The notes: generated by a model from the letters alone, not told the origin. Positions 35,283 to 43,928 are shown, counted from the first letter of the stretch. The stretch is DNA of 64,000 bases from Nitrobacter sp. 62-23 (GCF_001897285.1 NZ_MKSM01000064.1:2008-66007), one strand, 5' to 3'. A program made the numbers and translations.

Positions 35283-36236
35283 TCAAGCCTGCGCCGGCTC
35301 CAAGGCTTCCAGGACACGTCGCTCGCGCATCAGCTTGCCATTTCGCGTCGTTCTAATCACCTTGATTTGCGCTTGGACCGGCTGAAGCAGCAATCGTTCT
35401 TTGAACGCCGCGTCGGCTGTATACTTCAAGGCGAGATCATCCGAGATCGAGCCTTTGATTGTAACGGCATCGTCACCAGGCGGTTTGAGCTCAAACTCGT
35501 GAGATTCGGGAAGAATGCCAAGAAGTATGCCGTCTACGGTTTCGGCTTCCTCGGTAACTTCAACCTCGTTGAGCCGCTGTGAAAGACGCCCCACATCGGC
35601 CAACGAAAGTGTCAGCCGCTCTTGGTCACCCACAATCTTCGTGCTTGCCCCCGCCTCGTGGAGGACTTTGGCAAACTTCTGAACCGCACCGACCACGCGA
35701 GGCTGCGTACTCTCAAGGGTGCTCTCGAAGACATCGTCCGTCGCGTCAGTCAAGGTCGTCAACAGTTGCGTGACGCTCTCGACGGTATCTTTCAGGGGAG
35801 TCGGAAGCATTTCGTGCAGCTCAGGCGCAATCTCCTCCAGCACAAAGCCCATCGATCCTCGAACGAGGTCGCGGATGAATAGCCGCGACTTGTCGGCGCC
35901 AGGCAGTCTTCCACGCTCCGGAAGATCATCCTGCGAGAGCCGCGCAGCAAGCGCCAGTGAAATGATCTTCTGGTAGCTATCGAGAGCATCCGTCGTGAAG
36001 TCGAGCCTAATGTCGCCTGAACCGATGACCGGATTGCCGTCGAAGATAAGTGCCACGGAGGCGTAATTGGAGCTCGAAGCGGAGAGCGCGGCGATCTGCG
36101 CGTCAATTTCCGCGAGCCTCGTCTGCCACATATGGCGCGCGGTTGCCCAGGGGTTATCGCCAACCTCCGCCAACTGTCGCTCGACGTAGCGGCGATCTGC
36201 CTTAAGAGCTTCGATGGACAGGAGCGTCGGCATCAC
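35283..36236 (-). CDS. unknown protein, partner of a nucleotidyltransferase-like gene
   Basis: 317 residues, soluble. It begins MMPTLLSIEALKADRRYVER with a predicted N-terminal coiled coil (ALKADRRYVERQLAEV to about residue 55). A beta-rich part follows (YASVALIFDGNPVIGSGDIR), a helical middle and a C-terminal beta domain with HEFELKPPGDDAVTIKGSIS. I recognise no named family. Its ATG overlaps the previous stop by 4 bases, so it is the last gene of a three-frame operon. It converges on hsdS with a 29-base gap. The position in a defence-bearing element makes an anti-phage role plausible, but unproven. Confidence 0.6.
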   Translation of the reverse strand: MMPTLLSIEALKADRRYVERQLAEVGDNPWATARHMWQTRLAEIDAQIAALSASSSNYASVALIFDGNPVIGSGDIRLDFTTDALDSYQKIISLALAARLSQDDLPERGRLPGADKSRLFIRDLVRGSMGFVLEEIAPELHEMLPTPLKDTVESVTQLLTTLTDATDDVFESTLESTQPRVVGAVQKFAKVLHEAGASTKIVGDQERLTLSLADVGRLSQRLNEVEVTEEAETVDGILLGILPESHEFELKPPGDDAVTIKGSISDDLALKYTADAAFKERLLLQPVQAQIKVIRTTRNGKLMRERRVLEALEPAQA

Positions 36237-36493
36237 GCGCTCCCCAACGATGCCAGCGCAGCTTGATCGCCTGCCGGATCAAGCATGAGCGCCAAAAATC
36301 CCTTCCAGGCAAACGTGCCGCGCTGATGGGAGAATAGCCCATACCAGTAAATCACGCCCTGAATGAGACGAATTGGCGTGAGCTCCTCGTAGAGAAGCGC
36401 ATAGGTGTCCAACGAAAAGCGTTGCTTGTTCTTATCGCGATCTGCGATTTCCGTTTGCCAAAAACTTATTCCAGCACTGGCCCATGCCGTCAT
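36233..36493 (-). CDS. C-terminal part of a DUF6932/nucleotidyltransferase-like protein
   Basis: 86 residues. The part IRLIQGVIYWYGLFSHQRGT with WKGFLALMLD looks like the C-terminal 'YW.GLFSHQR....WKG...V.L' of DUF6932-like proteins and fits as the continuation of the 36490 frame. The reading frame stays open upstream of its ATG (KCPQKYASD), which again joins naturally to DIDVFSIL of the other frame. Overlap is ATGA, so it can also be translated by itself. Confidence 0.55.
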   Translation of the reverse strand: MTAWASAGISFWQTEIADRDKNKQRFSLDTYALLYEELTPIRLIQGVIYWYGLFSHQRGTFAWKGFLALMLDPAGDQAALASLGSA

Positions 36494-36879
36494 GTCAGAG
36501 GCATACTTCTGGGGGCACTTAATATGCTGAATACGTCGATGTCGCTTGGTGATCGGTTGGCCGCACCCTCGACGTTCTCGACGAAGCTGCCATCAATGAA
36601 TTGAATGCCACTCTGATAGCCGTCGCTGGCCAGCAACGCGCGGTATGCGATCAGGTTCCGCAAAAGCTGCCGCCGCTGCGGTGTCGTTCCTAGCTGTGTT
36701 ACGACCTCTGCCATTGTTGCGGGGTACGGGGAGCGATCCTGTGTCGTCGCGTCCGCCCCGACAAACGGCGGCAATAGGCCGCGCATGTCAAATGGCGGAA
36801 CCGGCACCCTCACTCCCCCTCTTGGGCAGATTATACTATTTTGGTTCCGCTTATGAAGCGTAAAGATTGATGGAGCCAA
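36490..36879 (-). CDS. N-terminal part of a DUF6932/nucleotidyltransferase-like protein
   Basis: 129 residues at most; a GTG about 27 codons in, after AGAGGGGGAG, may be the true start (VPVPPFDMRGLLPPF). It carries RSPYPATMAEVVTQL and then QFIDGSFVENVEG...SPSDIDVFSIL, the G-S-x(n)-D-I-D layout of the nucleotidyltransferase fold (putative metal Asp pair). The frame ends soon after the DID motif, and the family's remainder is in the next frame, which suggests one frameshift at TATTAAG near 36520. Confidence 0.6.
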   Translation of the reverse strand: MAPSIFTLHKRNQNSIICPRGGVRVPVPPFDMRGLLPPFVGADATTQDRSPYPATMAEVVTQLGTTPQRRQLLRNLIAYRALLASDGYQSGIQFIDGSFVENVEGAANRSPSDIDVFSILSAPRSMPLT

Positions 36880-36906
36880 CCGGCAGGTCGGAAAGGAAAA
36901 TTCCGG

Positions 36907-37167
36907 TTACAATGCGTGGGGCGTGCTCGGCCACACGCTCTGCCCGGCTCCGCCGAGCGGAGGATGTCCCCGCACGACGAAGGGCGGCGCGGTGGATAGG
37001 TCCACCACGGCGAAGCCAGCCAAATCGCCAGGACTGGCACCGATGTGCTGCTCGGCGGCGGTGAGCGCGGCCGCCTCGTTGGCGGCTTGGACGATGACCG
37101 TGTTGCAGCGATCAGAACGACGCTTCTCCGGGGCGTCAGCGAAAACGCAATAAATCGTCATGGTCAT
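36907..37167 (-). CDS. small hypothetical protein of element 2
   Basis: 86 residues, MTMTIYCVFADAPEKRRSDR, a small alpha/beta protein with an Ala-rich helix (VQAANEAAALTAAEQH). Its start overlaps the previous stop by 4 bases (ATGA) with the 37164 gene. No family recognised. Confidence 0.6.
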   Translation of the reverse strand: MTMTIYCVFADAPEKRRSDRCNTVIVQAANEAAALTAAEQHIGASPGDLAGFAVVDLSTAPPFVVRGHPPLGGAGQSVWPSTPHAL

Positions 37168-37913
37168 TCCTCCCCATTATTGTTGGTAAGAGCATCAAGA
37201 TCGGAGAGATCGGCGCCGACTTTCTCCTCCTCGCGCCGCATGATCGCGGTCTGCAAATTGCGGGTCAGGTTCGTCCTGCCGGTCTCGAAGGCGGAGTCGG
37301 AATGCAGCGTTTCGATCGCAATGCGCTCGGTTTCCATGATGGCCTGCGTGACGCGGCGATGATCTTCGCCAACCAAGGTATCAGCCAGCTCATGCGCGGA
37401 GAAAGGACGGTCGTGGATCGGCAGCATCGAGATGCGGGTGCACAGCGCCGCTCCCAACTCCTTGTCTTTCGTCGAGGCCGCATAGGAGGCAAGCGATGCT
37501 AGTTCGGTCGGGCCTGAATTTGCGATCTGTCCGAGCAGCCGGCTGCGGCGCTCGCTGCCCAGGCTCTCGCGCATCAAGCATTGCATCGCGGATTGGTAAT
37601 GGACACGGACGGCCGTGGCCTCGTCGCGAAGACGGCCCGCCTCACGGACAAGAGCAACCCGCGCATCGGCGGACTTCCGCCGCAGTTCGGCGCGGTGGCC
37701 GTTGACGGCGCGCGTCACGATCTTGCTTCTCTCATTTGCAGAAAGGTCGGCCAGGCTGCGCTCGACGTCGGTGCGCCGCTGCGTAACCTGGCCTTCAAGA
37801 GTCGCCAGCATTTTCGCGTACTGATCGCGATTTTCTCTGGCCCGGCCAAGCCGCTGGATCAAATCCGTCGCGGAAAGCCAATTGCTCGCAAGGGCCGCAT
37901 TTTTAACCGCCAT
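37164..37913 (-). CDS. coiled-coil hypothetical protein of element 2
   Basis: 249 residues from MAVKNAALASNW, chosen because AAGGAGATGGAC lies just before this ATG; a frame open to 38015 is not needed. Long charged helices (about 20-110: LGRARENRDQYAKML, QRRTDVERSLADLS) predict a coiled coil, followed by a helical domain. The acidic C-terminus ends NNNGEE. Its size and shape resemble phage scaffold or terminase-associated proteins, but I recognise no family. Confidence 0.6.
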   Translation of the reverse strand: MAVKNAALASNWLSATDLIQRLGRARENRDQYAKMLATLEGQVTQRRTDVERSLADLSANERSKIVTRAVNGHRAELRRKSADARVALVREAGRLRDEATAVRVHYQSAMQCLMRESLGSERRSRLLGQIANSGPTELASLASYAASTKDKELGAALCTRISMLPIHDRPFSAHELADTLVGEDHRRVTQAIMETERIAIETLHSDSAFETGRTNLTRNLQTAIMRREEEKVGADLSDLDALTNNNGEE

Positions 37914-38066
37914 GTCCATCTCCTTTCGCTCCGCATCACGCGAAGGCCCGGGCGAGAACAGGCGCGGCACAGCCGCATCGTCGTCACCGCCATCGCGGTT
38001 CGGGCCAATCAGCATCGGCCCTAACGCAATGATGATGCGACAATCATCTTCCGGTATGGACCAGCA

Positions 38067-38306
38067 CTAACTCTCCATCAGCTTGCGCAAGAAGCGGGCC
38101 GCATCATCTTTGCGACCGCCGCGATAGAGAAAATCCTGGACGGCATGGCCGCACTGTAGAACGAGGTCGCTCGCCGCCAGCGCAATCGGGTGATTTTCAT
38201 CGGCGCAGAGCGCATATTCGCTCTGGCGAAACTTTACCTTCTGCCGAGCTATGGCCTTGGCGATCATCCGCCTGTTGAAATCAATTTCTTCTTCCACCGT
38301 CATCAT
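38067..38306 (-). CDS. small hypothetical protein of element 2
   Basis: 79 residues from the ATG after AGGAGAAACACG. All-helical (MTVEEEIDFNRRMIAKAIAR), with Cys in YALCADENHP and VLQCGHAVQD. The open frame to 38615 is longer but lacks a site. No family recognised. Confidence 0.6.
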   Translation of the reverse strand: MMTVEEEIDFNRRMIAKAIARQKVKFRQSEYALCADENHPIALAASDLVLQCGHAVQDFLYRGGRKDDAARFLRKLMES

Positions 38307-38415
38307 CGTGTTTCTCCTTTCGCTGTTGCCTGCACTATCAGCGCAGGGACACCTCAGCAGAAGGTCAAGCCGAAGACGACCAACGTTTGGGTCTGCAAAT
38401 GTTGATTGACTTTTA

Positions 38416-38709
38416 TCACCCGCCCGCATTGCCGCGATGAACGGCCTGATGCTCAGCGGCCATTTCTTCCCACAATGCGATGCCTTCCGGCGCGGCACCC
38501 AATTCCAACCGCCAATAGCCAATGCAGGTGACGACGCCGCCGAAACCGGTAAGCATCTTCTGTGCCCCGCGATGGCGACGACAGGTTTCCGGTGCGGTCG
38601 CGTCAAGCCGCGCAATTAAATCCTCGGCGGCTATCAGGTCGCGAAGAAGCCGCTTTGCCGCGTTAGCCTTCGATGACGATCGGCTGTCGCTGTCCGTGTT
38701 GTTCGACAT
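38416..38709 (-). CDS. small hypothetical protein of element 2
   Basis: 97 residues from MSNNTDSDSRSSSKANAAKR. Helical, with CRRHRGAQKMLTG and CIGYWRLELGAAP. It overlaps the upstream small-terminase-like gene by 47 bases in another frame. No family recognised; placed in the likely operon 37-39.2 kb. Confidence 0.5.
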   Translation of the reverse strand: MSNNTDSDSRSSSKANAAKRLLRDLIAAEDLIARLDATAPETCRRHRGAQKMLTGFGGVVTCIGYWRLELGAAPEGIALWEEMAAEHQAVHRGNAGG

Positions 38710-39178
38710 CGAGGTATTTCTCCAGCAAGCCGATGAGCGCATTGCGGTCGGCCGGCTCCATTTTGGCAATGACACGCGGATCGAGCCCGACTGGCCCGGA
38801 CGTGTCGGCAGGGCCGTCGCCGACAACGGCGAGGAATCCGTTCAACCGCTCGGGCCACCGGAACTTCAAAAGGACTTCGATCAATCGATCGCTCGGCTCG
38901 TCTTCATCAAGCGAGCGCTCGAAGGCACGGCCTAAAACATGATGAAAGGCAGCGTCCATGGCCTGCGCATATTTGGCGCCGAACTCCAGGTCGCGCTTGC
39001 GGTGGTCGTGGATGGTCGCAGCCGATACGCCCGTCGCGTTCGCAGCCGTCTTCGGCGAGCCGGTCCTGGCGACGATGTCTAGCACGCGCGTCTCGATGGC
39101 CGGCGACCACTTGCGATCCATGGTGGGACGGCGGATGTCGCGTGTCTCCAATGCCCGGCTCTTTACTTTCGTGGTCAT
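38663..39178 (-). CDS. terminase small-subunit-like HTH protein
   Basis: 171 residues from MTTKVKSRALETRD. About residues 25-75 form an HTH: ETRVLDIVARTGSPKTAANA then TGVSAATIHDHRKRDLEFGA, with the following FGAKYAQAMDAAF, the typical start of phage small terminase or DUF-type HTH proteins. The rest is helical with KEPADRNALIGLLEKYLDV-like text. In phages such proteins find the packaging site; a large terminase gene is not seen here, so it may act as a packaging redirector of a satellite or as a regulator. Confidence 0.6.
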   Translation of the reverse strand: MTTKVKSRALETRDIRRPTMDRKWSPAIETRVLDIVARTGSPKTAANATGVSAATIHDHRKRDLEFGAKYAQAMDAAFHHVLGRAFERSLDEDEPSDRLIEVLLKFRWPERLNGFLAVVGDGPADTSGPVGLDPRVIAKMEPADRNALIGLLEKYLDVEQHGQRQPIVIEG

Positions 39179-39706
39179 GGCCAACTTCTCTCGCATTTCT
39201 CACGCAAGAGAATGCAGCTTGCGGAGCGTGCGGGACGCCAGCAATTGCCTCGCATATTTTTCAGGTGTGAGATTGCCGGCTCAGTTTCAAAAGTGAGGGC
39301 CGCTGTGCCGGTGGCAGTCACAGGACGCCGGCCGCCTTGCAACGGGAAGTCGGTTTTCACTCCCGCCGTCGTGCCGCTGCAATCATCTTGCATGATTGCC
39401 TCATGCCCCTCTAGGCACTCTCTTACCTCCCGGCATCATGGAGGCGTTCCCGGTGCCTGGGCCGGTGCTTTGGATAGCAACGACGACCATGCCCTTGATC
39501 GGACTCGCCTTCGGGACTCAAGCCTTCCAATCGCTGATTAGATGCTCTGGCATACTGACAGCGTCCTGGGCAGCTTCGATGCCCTTTCCTGTGCCTTCCT
39601 CAAGGCCGATGTCATCGAAGGCTTCCATGACCACCGCTGACTGACTGCGCCACGCGCGCGAGGTCCACGGGGCCTGCGTGTCGCGTGTGTTTTCCAGGCG
39701 TGAAGG
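39179..39706. other. intergenic stretch without a supported gene
   Basis: Short frames of poor composition only. It lies between the divergent-looking end of the primase gene and the 38663 gene and may hold its promoter. Confidence 0.35.
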
Positions 39707-39838
39707 TGGACAGGTAGACAGAGCTTTCTCGACGTTTCGAAGTTCATAAGGCTTACAGCGTCGATATCGTCATGCCCTTCATCGGGCCATTGTTATCCAT
39801 CCTGCCATAATCTGAAAAGTGATTGTCTACCTGTCTAC
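39707..39838. repeat. imperfect inverted repeat, candidate element-2 origin
   Basis: TGGACAGGTAGACAG (39707-39721) is inverted as TTGTCTACCTGTCTA (39823-39837), 13 of 15 bases matching. Each arm is itself a near-repeat of GGACAG/TAGACAG with 8-base period. A further TGTCTACCT lies at 39911. The layout and position, just downstream of the primase gene, mirror the repeat in element 1. Confidence 0.6.
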
Positions 39839-39870
39839 TTGATAGCTAAAGCCATGAAATTATTAGCGAA

Positions 39871-39900
39871 GCCGGTGGACGACGAAGGCCATCCACCGGC
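39871..39900 (-). terminator. hairpin after primase gene
   Basis: GCCGGTGGA pairs with TCCACCGGC over a 12-base loop, 13 bases after the primase stop. There is no strong T run, so it may be a weak terminator or RNA stabiliser. Confidence 0.5.
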
Positions 39901-39912
39901 TGTCGCTCCTGT

Positions 39913-42183
39913 CTACCTCTTGAACTGGTCGAGCATGTCATCCGACCTGTGGCTCAAATAGGCGTCGATCCTGCCGGAAGCGCCGATATTGTCCCAGATG
40001 TCATGATTGCGCACCGACCAAAGCTGATAGGCAGGACGCCTCCTGTCGGCCTTGGTGTAGCGGGCATGGCTGACGGCGCCGATCTCGTCCTTGAGGAACT
40101 TCGACACCCGAGCCCGAAGGTTCGAGCGACCACGAAGCGCCGAAGGTACGGCATCGACCAGTTCATCGACACGCACCAAGTCGAAGTCGAAGGGCGGCTG
40201 CCGCTCCTCGAACAATTCGAGGAGATACGCCTCGGCGTCGCCGATCGACAGCCGCCGCATCGCCTCCTTGCCGGCCGTGAACGGCGCCACGCCATGCGGG
40301 TTCAAGGCGACCTTGCGCTTGAGCAGCCAGTGCTTGACGTAGGCAGCGCCGTCGCCGTCAAGGAACTCGAACACCCCCTGATAATAGGCGCTGTCCCTCG
40401 GCCTCGCAGGCGAGAACACCACGAGCCACCGCCTGTCGCCGTGCTCGATCGGCAGGGCATCCTCATGGTTGGTGAAGCTGATGAAGTTCAGGCAGTTCGG
40501 GATCGAGTAGAGCGAGCAGTTCTTCTCCTCGATCCTGATCGTCGGGTCAGTGATCGCCGGCTTGAGCCTGTTCGCCACCTCCTTGCGCCCGAGCGTCATC
40601 AACTCCTCGATGACGGCAAGCTGAGCGCCTTCCATCCACGCCGTCCAGTGCGACACGACCTCCTCATTCGAAGGCCGAACAGTGTTTCGGCTGCCGACGA
40701 TCTTCTCCATCAGCCGGCCGATCCAGCTCTTGCCGGTCCCCTGCGCGCCACGGATGAGCAGCGCGAAGTGGATCTTGTCGGCAGGCCGCTGCACCAGCAG
40801 AGCGAGATAGTCGAGAACGTGGTCGCGGTCCTTCTCGTCGGGAAAGAGATAGGCCATGTGGACCAGGAACGGCGTCACGTCTCCCGGCTTCGCATCGACG
40901 CCGTCCTTGCGCCAGATGTTGTAGCGGTTGCCGCTCTTGCCATCCGGGAATTCCGCCTTCTCGGGCAGATAGACCAGAGATTCGAACTTGCGCATCGGAA
41001 CACGACCCTTCCAGATGGCGTTCAAAACCTCGCCATCGGGATTGAGACCGGCATAAAGCGCCTTCCACTGGTCGGTTCGGTACTTCTTGCCGTCCTCGCG
41101 CCGAACGAACTGCATGGCATCGGCCACGAACACCCAATCGTCCCACACCGAGCCCGACTTCTTCGGCTCGGTATCCAAGTCATCGGGGAAGTCGTCCTCG
41201 GGCTCGACACGATCGATCGCCTCGACCGCCTGACGCCGCTTCTCATTGGGCAGGAAGCCGATCAGCGTCCTGACCGTGATCCCGTTCGGCTTCGCATCGA
41301 GCGAATCCCAGCGCCGCCGAATGATCTCGCTATGATCCGAATAGTCAGTGTCCGAAGTACTCCAGGCGATGAACTGGTCGACGCCCGCGCCGTTGGTCGC
41401 ATGGTGGCAGGCCATCATCATGTCCTGCCACTTCCTCTGATCCTTGAACTCGGTCGGATCGACCGACTCTAGCCATTCGGCCAGAGTTTCGGGATCGATC
41501 GCGCCGGGCTCGTCGCTCGAAGCCTCGACGGTCGGCTTCCTGATCGCGTCCAGGAGCCTGTCGGGCAGCATCGGCGCTTCCGACAGCGAACAGCGCAACG
41601 GATCATCGTCGAAGCGATAGAGCCGGCTCGTATCAGGATGAACCGAGCCTGCCGCAACAACGTAATGACCAGCCGTTCGGAACTCGAAGCCGGGATAGCT
41701 ATCGTGCTCGTATCTGACGATCTCTTCCGCCGGCTTCCTGAAATAGAGGTGGTATCCGCCGCCGCCGGTCAGCACGAAAGGGTGCGCCGGCAGGTCGAAA
41801 TCCCGCAGGAAGCGAGCAAGCACGTCGTCGCCATCGGGGAAACGCCTCGGATCGATGTCGATCACCAAATCCGTGTTCGACATCCTGAAGCCGACGTTGC
41901 CACCTTCGGCCATCCAGCGCTTGCCGCCATCAACGCCGATAGAGGGCAAGTCCTTCCAGCGTCCGACCGGCTCCTTTCCACGAAGCCGGATCAGCTTGTC
42001 GCCATGACCCGCCTGTCCGTACTCGTTGAGCAAGCTCGCATCCTGGAACGACGGCGTTTCGGAAATGCCGACTTCGGCATTCTCAACAACGTCGGCGTCG
42101 AACCCGGCACTCTTCTCCCGAGCCCCAGCGGGCGCATCGATCTCCCCGATGTGCCCGTTCTCGTTTTCCAGAACGTCGCTCAT
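39913..42183 (-). CDS. bifunctional primase-polymerase/helicase of element 2
   Basis: 756 residues. After a disordered N-terminus (1-55), the PrimPol part has D-x-D in LVIDIDPRR (D109, D111) and GGGGYHLYFRK (H145), then YVVAAGSVHPD. A PriCT-like helical part covers about 230-310 (WQDMMMACHHATNGAGVDQF). The DUF5906/SF3-like ATPase has P-loop GAQGTGKSW (479-487) and NHEDALPIEHGDRRWLVVFS with its arginine finger. It would start and drive replication of the excised element. It overlaps the HTH gene upstream by 4 bases. All motifs are intact. Confidence 0.88.
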   Translation of the reverse strand: MSDVLENENGHIGEIDAPAGAREKSAGFDADVVENAEVGISETPSFQDASLLNEYGQAGHGDKLIRLRGKEPVGRWKDLPSIGVDGGKRWMAEGGNVGFRMSNTDLVIDIDPRRFPDGDDVLARFLRDFDLPAHPFVLTGGGGYHLYFRKPAEEIVRYEHDSYPGFEFRTAGHYVVAAGSVHPDTSRLYRFDDDPLRCSLSEAPMLPDRLLDAIRKPTVEASSDEPGAIDPETLAEWLESVDPTEFKDQRKWQDMMMACHHATNGAGVDQFIAWSTSDTDYSDHSEIIRRRWDSLDAKPNGITVRTLIGFLPNEKRRQAVEAIDRVEPEDDFPDDLDTEPKKSGSVWDDWVFVADAMQFVRREDGKKYRTDQWKALYAGLNPDGEVLNAIWKGRVPMRKFESLVYLPEKAEFPDGKSGNRYNIWRKDGVDAKPGDVTPFLVHMAYLFPDEKDRDHVLDYLALLVQRPADKIHFALLIRGAQGTGKSWIGRLMEKIVGSRNTVRPSNEEVVSHWTAWMEGAQLAVIEELMTLGRKEVANRLKPAITDPTIRIEEKNCSLYSIPNCLNFISFTNHEDALPIEHGDRRWLVVFSPARPRDSAYYQGVFEFLDGDGAAYVKHWLLKRKVALNPHGVAPFTAGKEAMRRLSIGDAEAYLLELFEERQPPFDFDLVRVDELVDAVPSALRGRSNLRARVSKFLKDEIGAVSHARYTKADRRRPAYQLWSVRNHDIWDNIGASGRIDAYLSHRSDDMLDQFKR

Positions 42184-42419
42184 CGGTTGTCCTCCCCACG
42201 CACGAAGGCATCGAGGTCCGCAACGTTGTATCGAACCGACTTTCCGTTGATGAGATGGTAGCGCGGGCCTTCGCCGCGAGCGCGCCAGGTCTTCAAGGTT
42301 CCGGGCTCGCAGCCGATATAGGCCGCGGCTGACTCCGTATCGTGCCAGGGAGAGCGGCTATGGGCATCGAGAACGCGCCGCAGCGTGCTCTCGACAAGAT
42401 CGATCGTGATGTCCGTCAT
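42180..42419 (-). CDS. excisionase/AlpA-like HTH protein
   Basis: 79 residues from ATG 42419 after GGAGGTGTGTCCC. The motif DTESAAAYIGCEPGTLKTWR with GPRYHLINGKSVRYNVADLD is the HTH_17 winged helix of excisionases and satellite regulators. Co-transcribed with the primase gene. It could direct excision or control the replication operon. Confidence 0.8.
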   Translation of the reverse strand: MTDITIDLVESTLRRVLDAHSRSPWHDTESAAAYIGCEPGTLKTWRARGEGPRYHLINGKSVRYNVADLDAFVRGEDNR

Positions 42420-42610
42420 GGGACACACCTCCAGTAAGCATCGGCGCGCAAGGGCGCCGGCGAGATTGATGGGAAGGTGTGACCGGCTCTCTCGCTTGCT
42501 TGCTCACTGGATGGGATCGGCCCAGTCACCTGCCGATGCGCGAAGCCTCAAGAAGGCACTCCCGTCGCGCGCACGACAACCAAGGCGGAAAAGTGCCCCG
42601 GTCGCAATCC

Positions 42611-43738
42611 TCATTTTCGAGCGGCCATGACCTTCGTCTCAAGCGCCTGCGCATGAGGCCGCAGGTGCTCGACGAGATGTTCGGCATGGACGTATCCGCC
42701 CGAAGCGCCGGGCAGCTTCTGTCCGAGCAGCAAGGCGCTCTCCGCGTAGGGCACGCCGGCCGCGATGAACATGGTGCGGGCCAGATGCCGGTATTCGTGC
42801 GGGCTCGGCAGATCGCGGCGCGGCTCCTTCGGCTCCTCGACCCTGCCGCTCTCACTCGTCGGCGACGGCCAGAGCCATTCGCTGTTCAAAGGTGCATCCG
42901 TCTCAAGCCGGGTGTTCAGCATGTCTCTGAGATAAGTCCCCATCGGAAACATCATCGCCTGGTCGCTGGTCTTCATGTGCTTGAAAACGATCACACCCCG
43001 CTCGAACTCCACATCGTTGCGGCGCACCTGCAAGAGCGATGAGCGCCGCGCGCCGGTGAGCATGAAGGCGCGGTGCAGATCGCGCCGGATCGGGCTCAGG
43101 GTTTCGGTCGCCTCCCACCAGGCGGCAAGATCAATCGCGTCCACCTCCCGCCGCTTCGGCGTCGGCAGGCGGATCGCCGCCACGGGATTGGCCGGGATCG
43201 TTTCATCCAGGCGCATCGCTGTGTTGATGACCGCCCGCAGGGTCCGCATCACGCAGATGGCGACGGTCTGGCCCTTCGTGGTCCGCAAGCGCTCGTAGAT
43301 GTCCCGGACCTCCGAGCGCGAAAGGTCGGCCACGGCCCGGTTCCTGATCCGGGTCAGATAGTGATCGACGTTGTAGCGGTAGCTCTCGGTCGTCGCCTCG
43401 CGGAACGGCTTCTCGCCGAGATGCGCCTCAAGTGCCTGCAAGACGGTGATGCCGGTCTCCTCCGGTCCCGCGGTCGGGTCCACGCCCGACTGTATCTGCG
43501 ACATGATGGCCTTGGCCCGGTTCCGAGCCTCGCGAAGGCCGATACGGTCGGCCCGGTCGATCTTGACCCGCACGGTCCGCACATGGCGTCCATTCCGGCG
43601 AACGTCGCCCTGAACGGCAAAGGTCTTGGTGGTGGCATGGCAGACGACCATCAGGCCCTTGACCTGCTCGTCACGCCAAATTCCAGAGTTGAGGGGAAGC
43701 TCGCGGATGCGAGCCTCGGTGAGGTTCACGACAGCCAT
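42611..43738 (-). CDS. tyrosine recombinase/integrase of element 2
   Basis: 375 residues from MAVVNLTEARIREL; a start 12 codons earlier is possible. N-terminal DUF4102-like part (WRDEQVKGLMVVCHATTKTF), core-binding domain about 110-190, catalytic domain with Arg in LTGARRSSLLQVRR, HEYRHLART in the H-x-x-R box, and GGYVHAEHL with the Tyr. It lies 143 bases from the right att copy and reads into the element, the usual arrangement for tRNA 3'-end integrases. Distinct from the element 1 recombinase. Confidence 0.92.
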   Translation of the reverse strand: MAVVNLTEARIRELPLNSGIWRDEQVKGLMVVCHATTKTFAVQGDVRRNGRHVRTVRVKIDRADRIGLREARNRAKAIMSQIQSGVDPTAGPEETGITVLQALEAHLGEKPFREATTESYRYNVDHYLTRIRNRAVADLSRSEVRDIYERLRTTKGQTVAICVMRTLRAVINTAMRLDETIPANPVAAIRLPTPKRREVDAIDLAAWWEATETLSPIRRDLHRAFMLTGARRSSLLQVRRNDVEFERGVIVFKHMKTSDQAMMFPMGTYLRDMLNTRLETDAPLNSEWLWPSPTSESGRVEEPKEPRRDLPSPHEYRHLARTMFIAAGVPYAESALLLGQKLPGASGGYVHAEHLVEHLRPHAQALETKVMAARK

Positions 43739-43880
43739 TTTGGTCTTCTCCGAGCACCGGGTTGAGCACCGCACGGCGATCGCCGAGGATCACCGCACGT
43801 CGCCTATGGTGTCGTGTAAGACCTTGTCCGCGAACCAATAATCTCCGATAGTCCGCTGCCGGTCACCCTAGGTTCGCGCA

Positions 43881-43928
43881 TTTTGTAAACCGAAGGTCGG
43901 GAGTTCGATCCTCTCCGCCGGCACCATT
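43881..43928 (+). repeat. attR of element 2 (copy of tRNA-Thr 3' part)
   Basis: The 48 bases are identical to 28908-28955, starting TTTTGTAAACCGAAGGTCGG and ending GCACCATT. It contains the anticodon-loop tail through encoded CCA. Confidence 0.9.

Larger units (their letters stand above)
28908..43928. mobile_element. integrative element 2 (defence-carrying, satellite-like) in the same tRNA-Thr
   Basis: About 15 kb between two identical 48-base copies of the tRNA-Thr 3' part (28908-28955, 43881-43928). A tyrosine recombinase lies at the right end, reading inwards, next to a small HTH gene and a primase/helicase. The left half carries a type I restriction-modification system and an unknown operon. 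Some genes (small-terminase-like) hint at a phage or satellite origin. GC content is like the host, unlike element 1. Confidence 0.85.

Noticed and set aside
39949-41472. 507-codon plus-strand open frame
   Set aside because: It lies antisense to the element 2 primase. Composition is Arg/Leu/Val-rich without motifs, a typical shadow in high-GC DNA.
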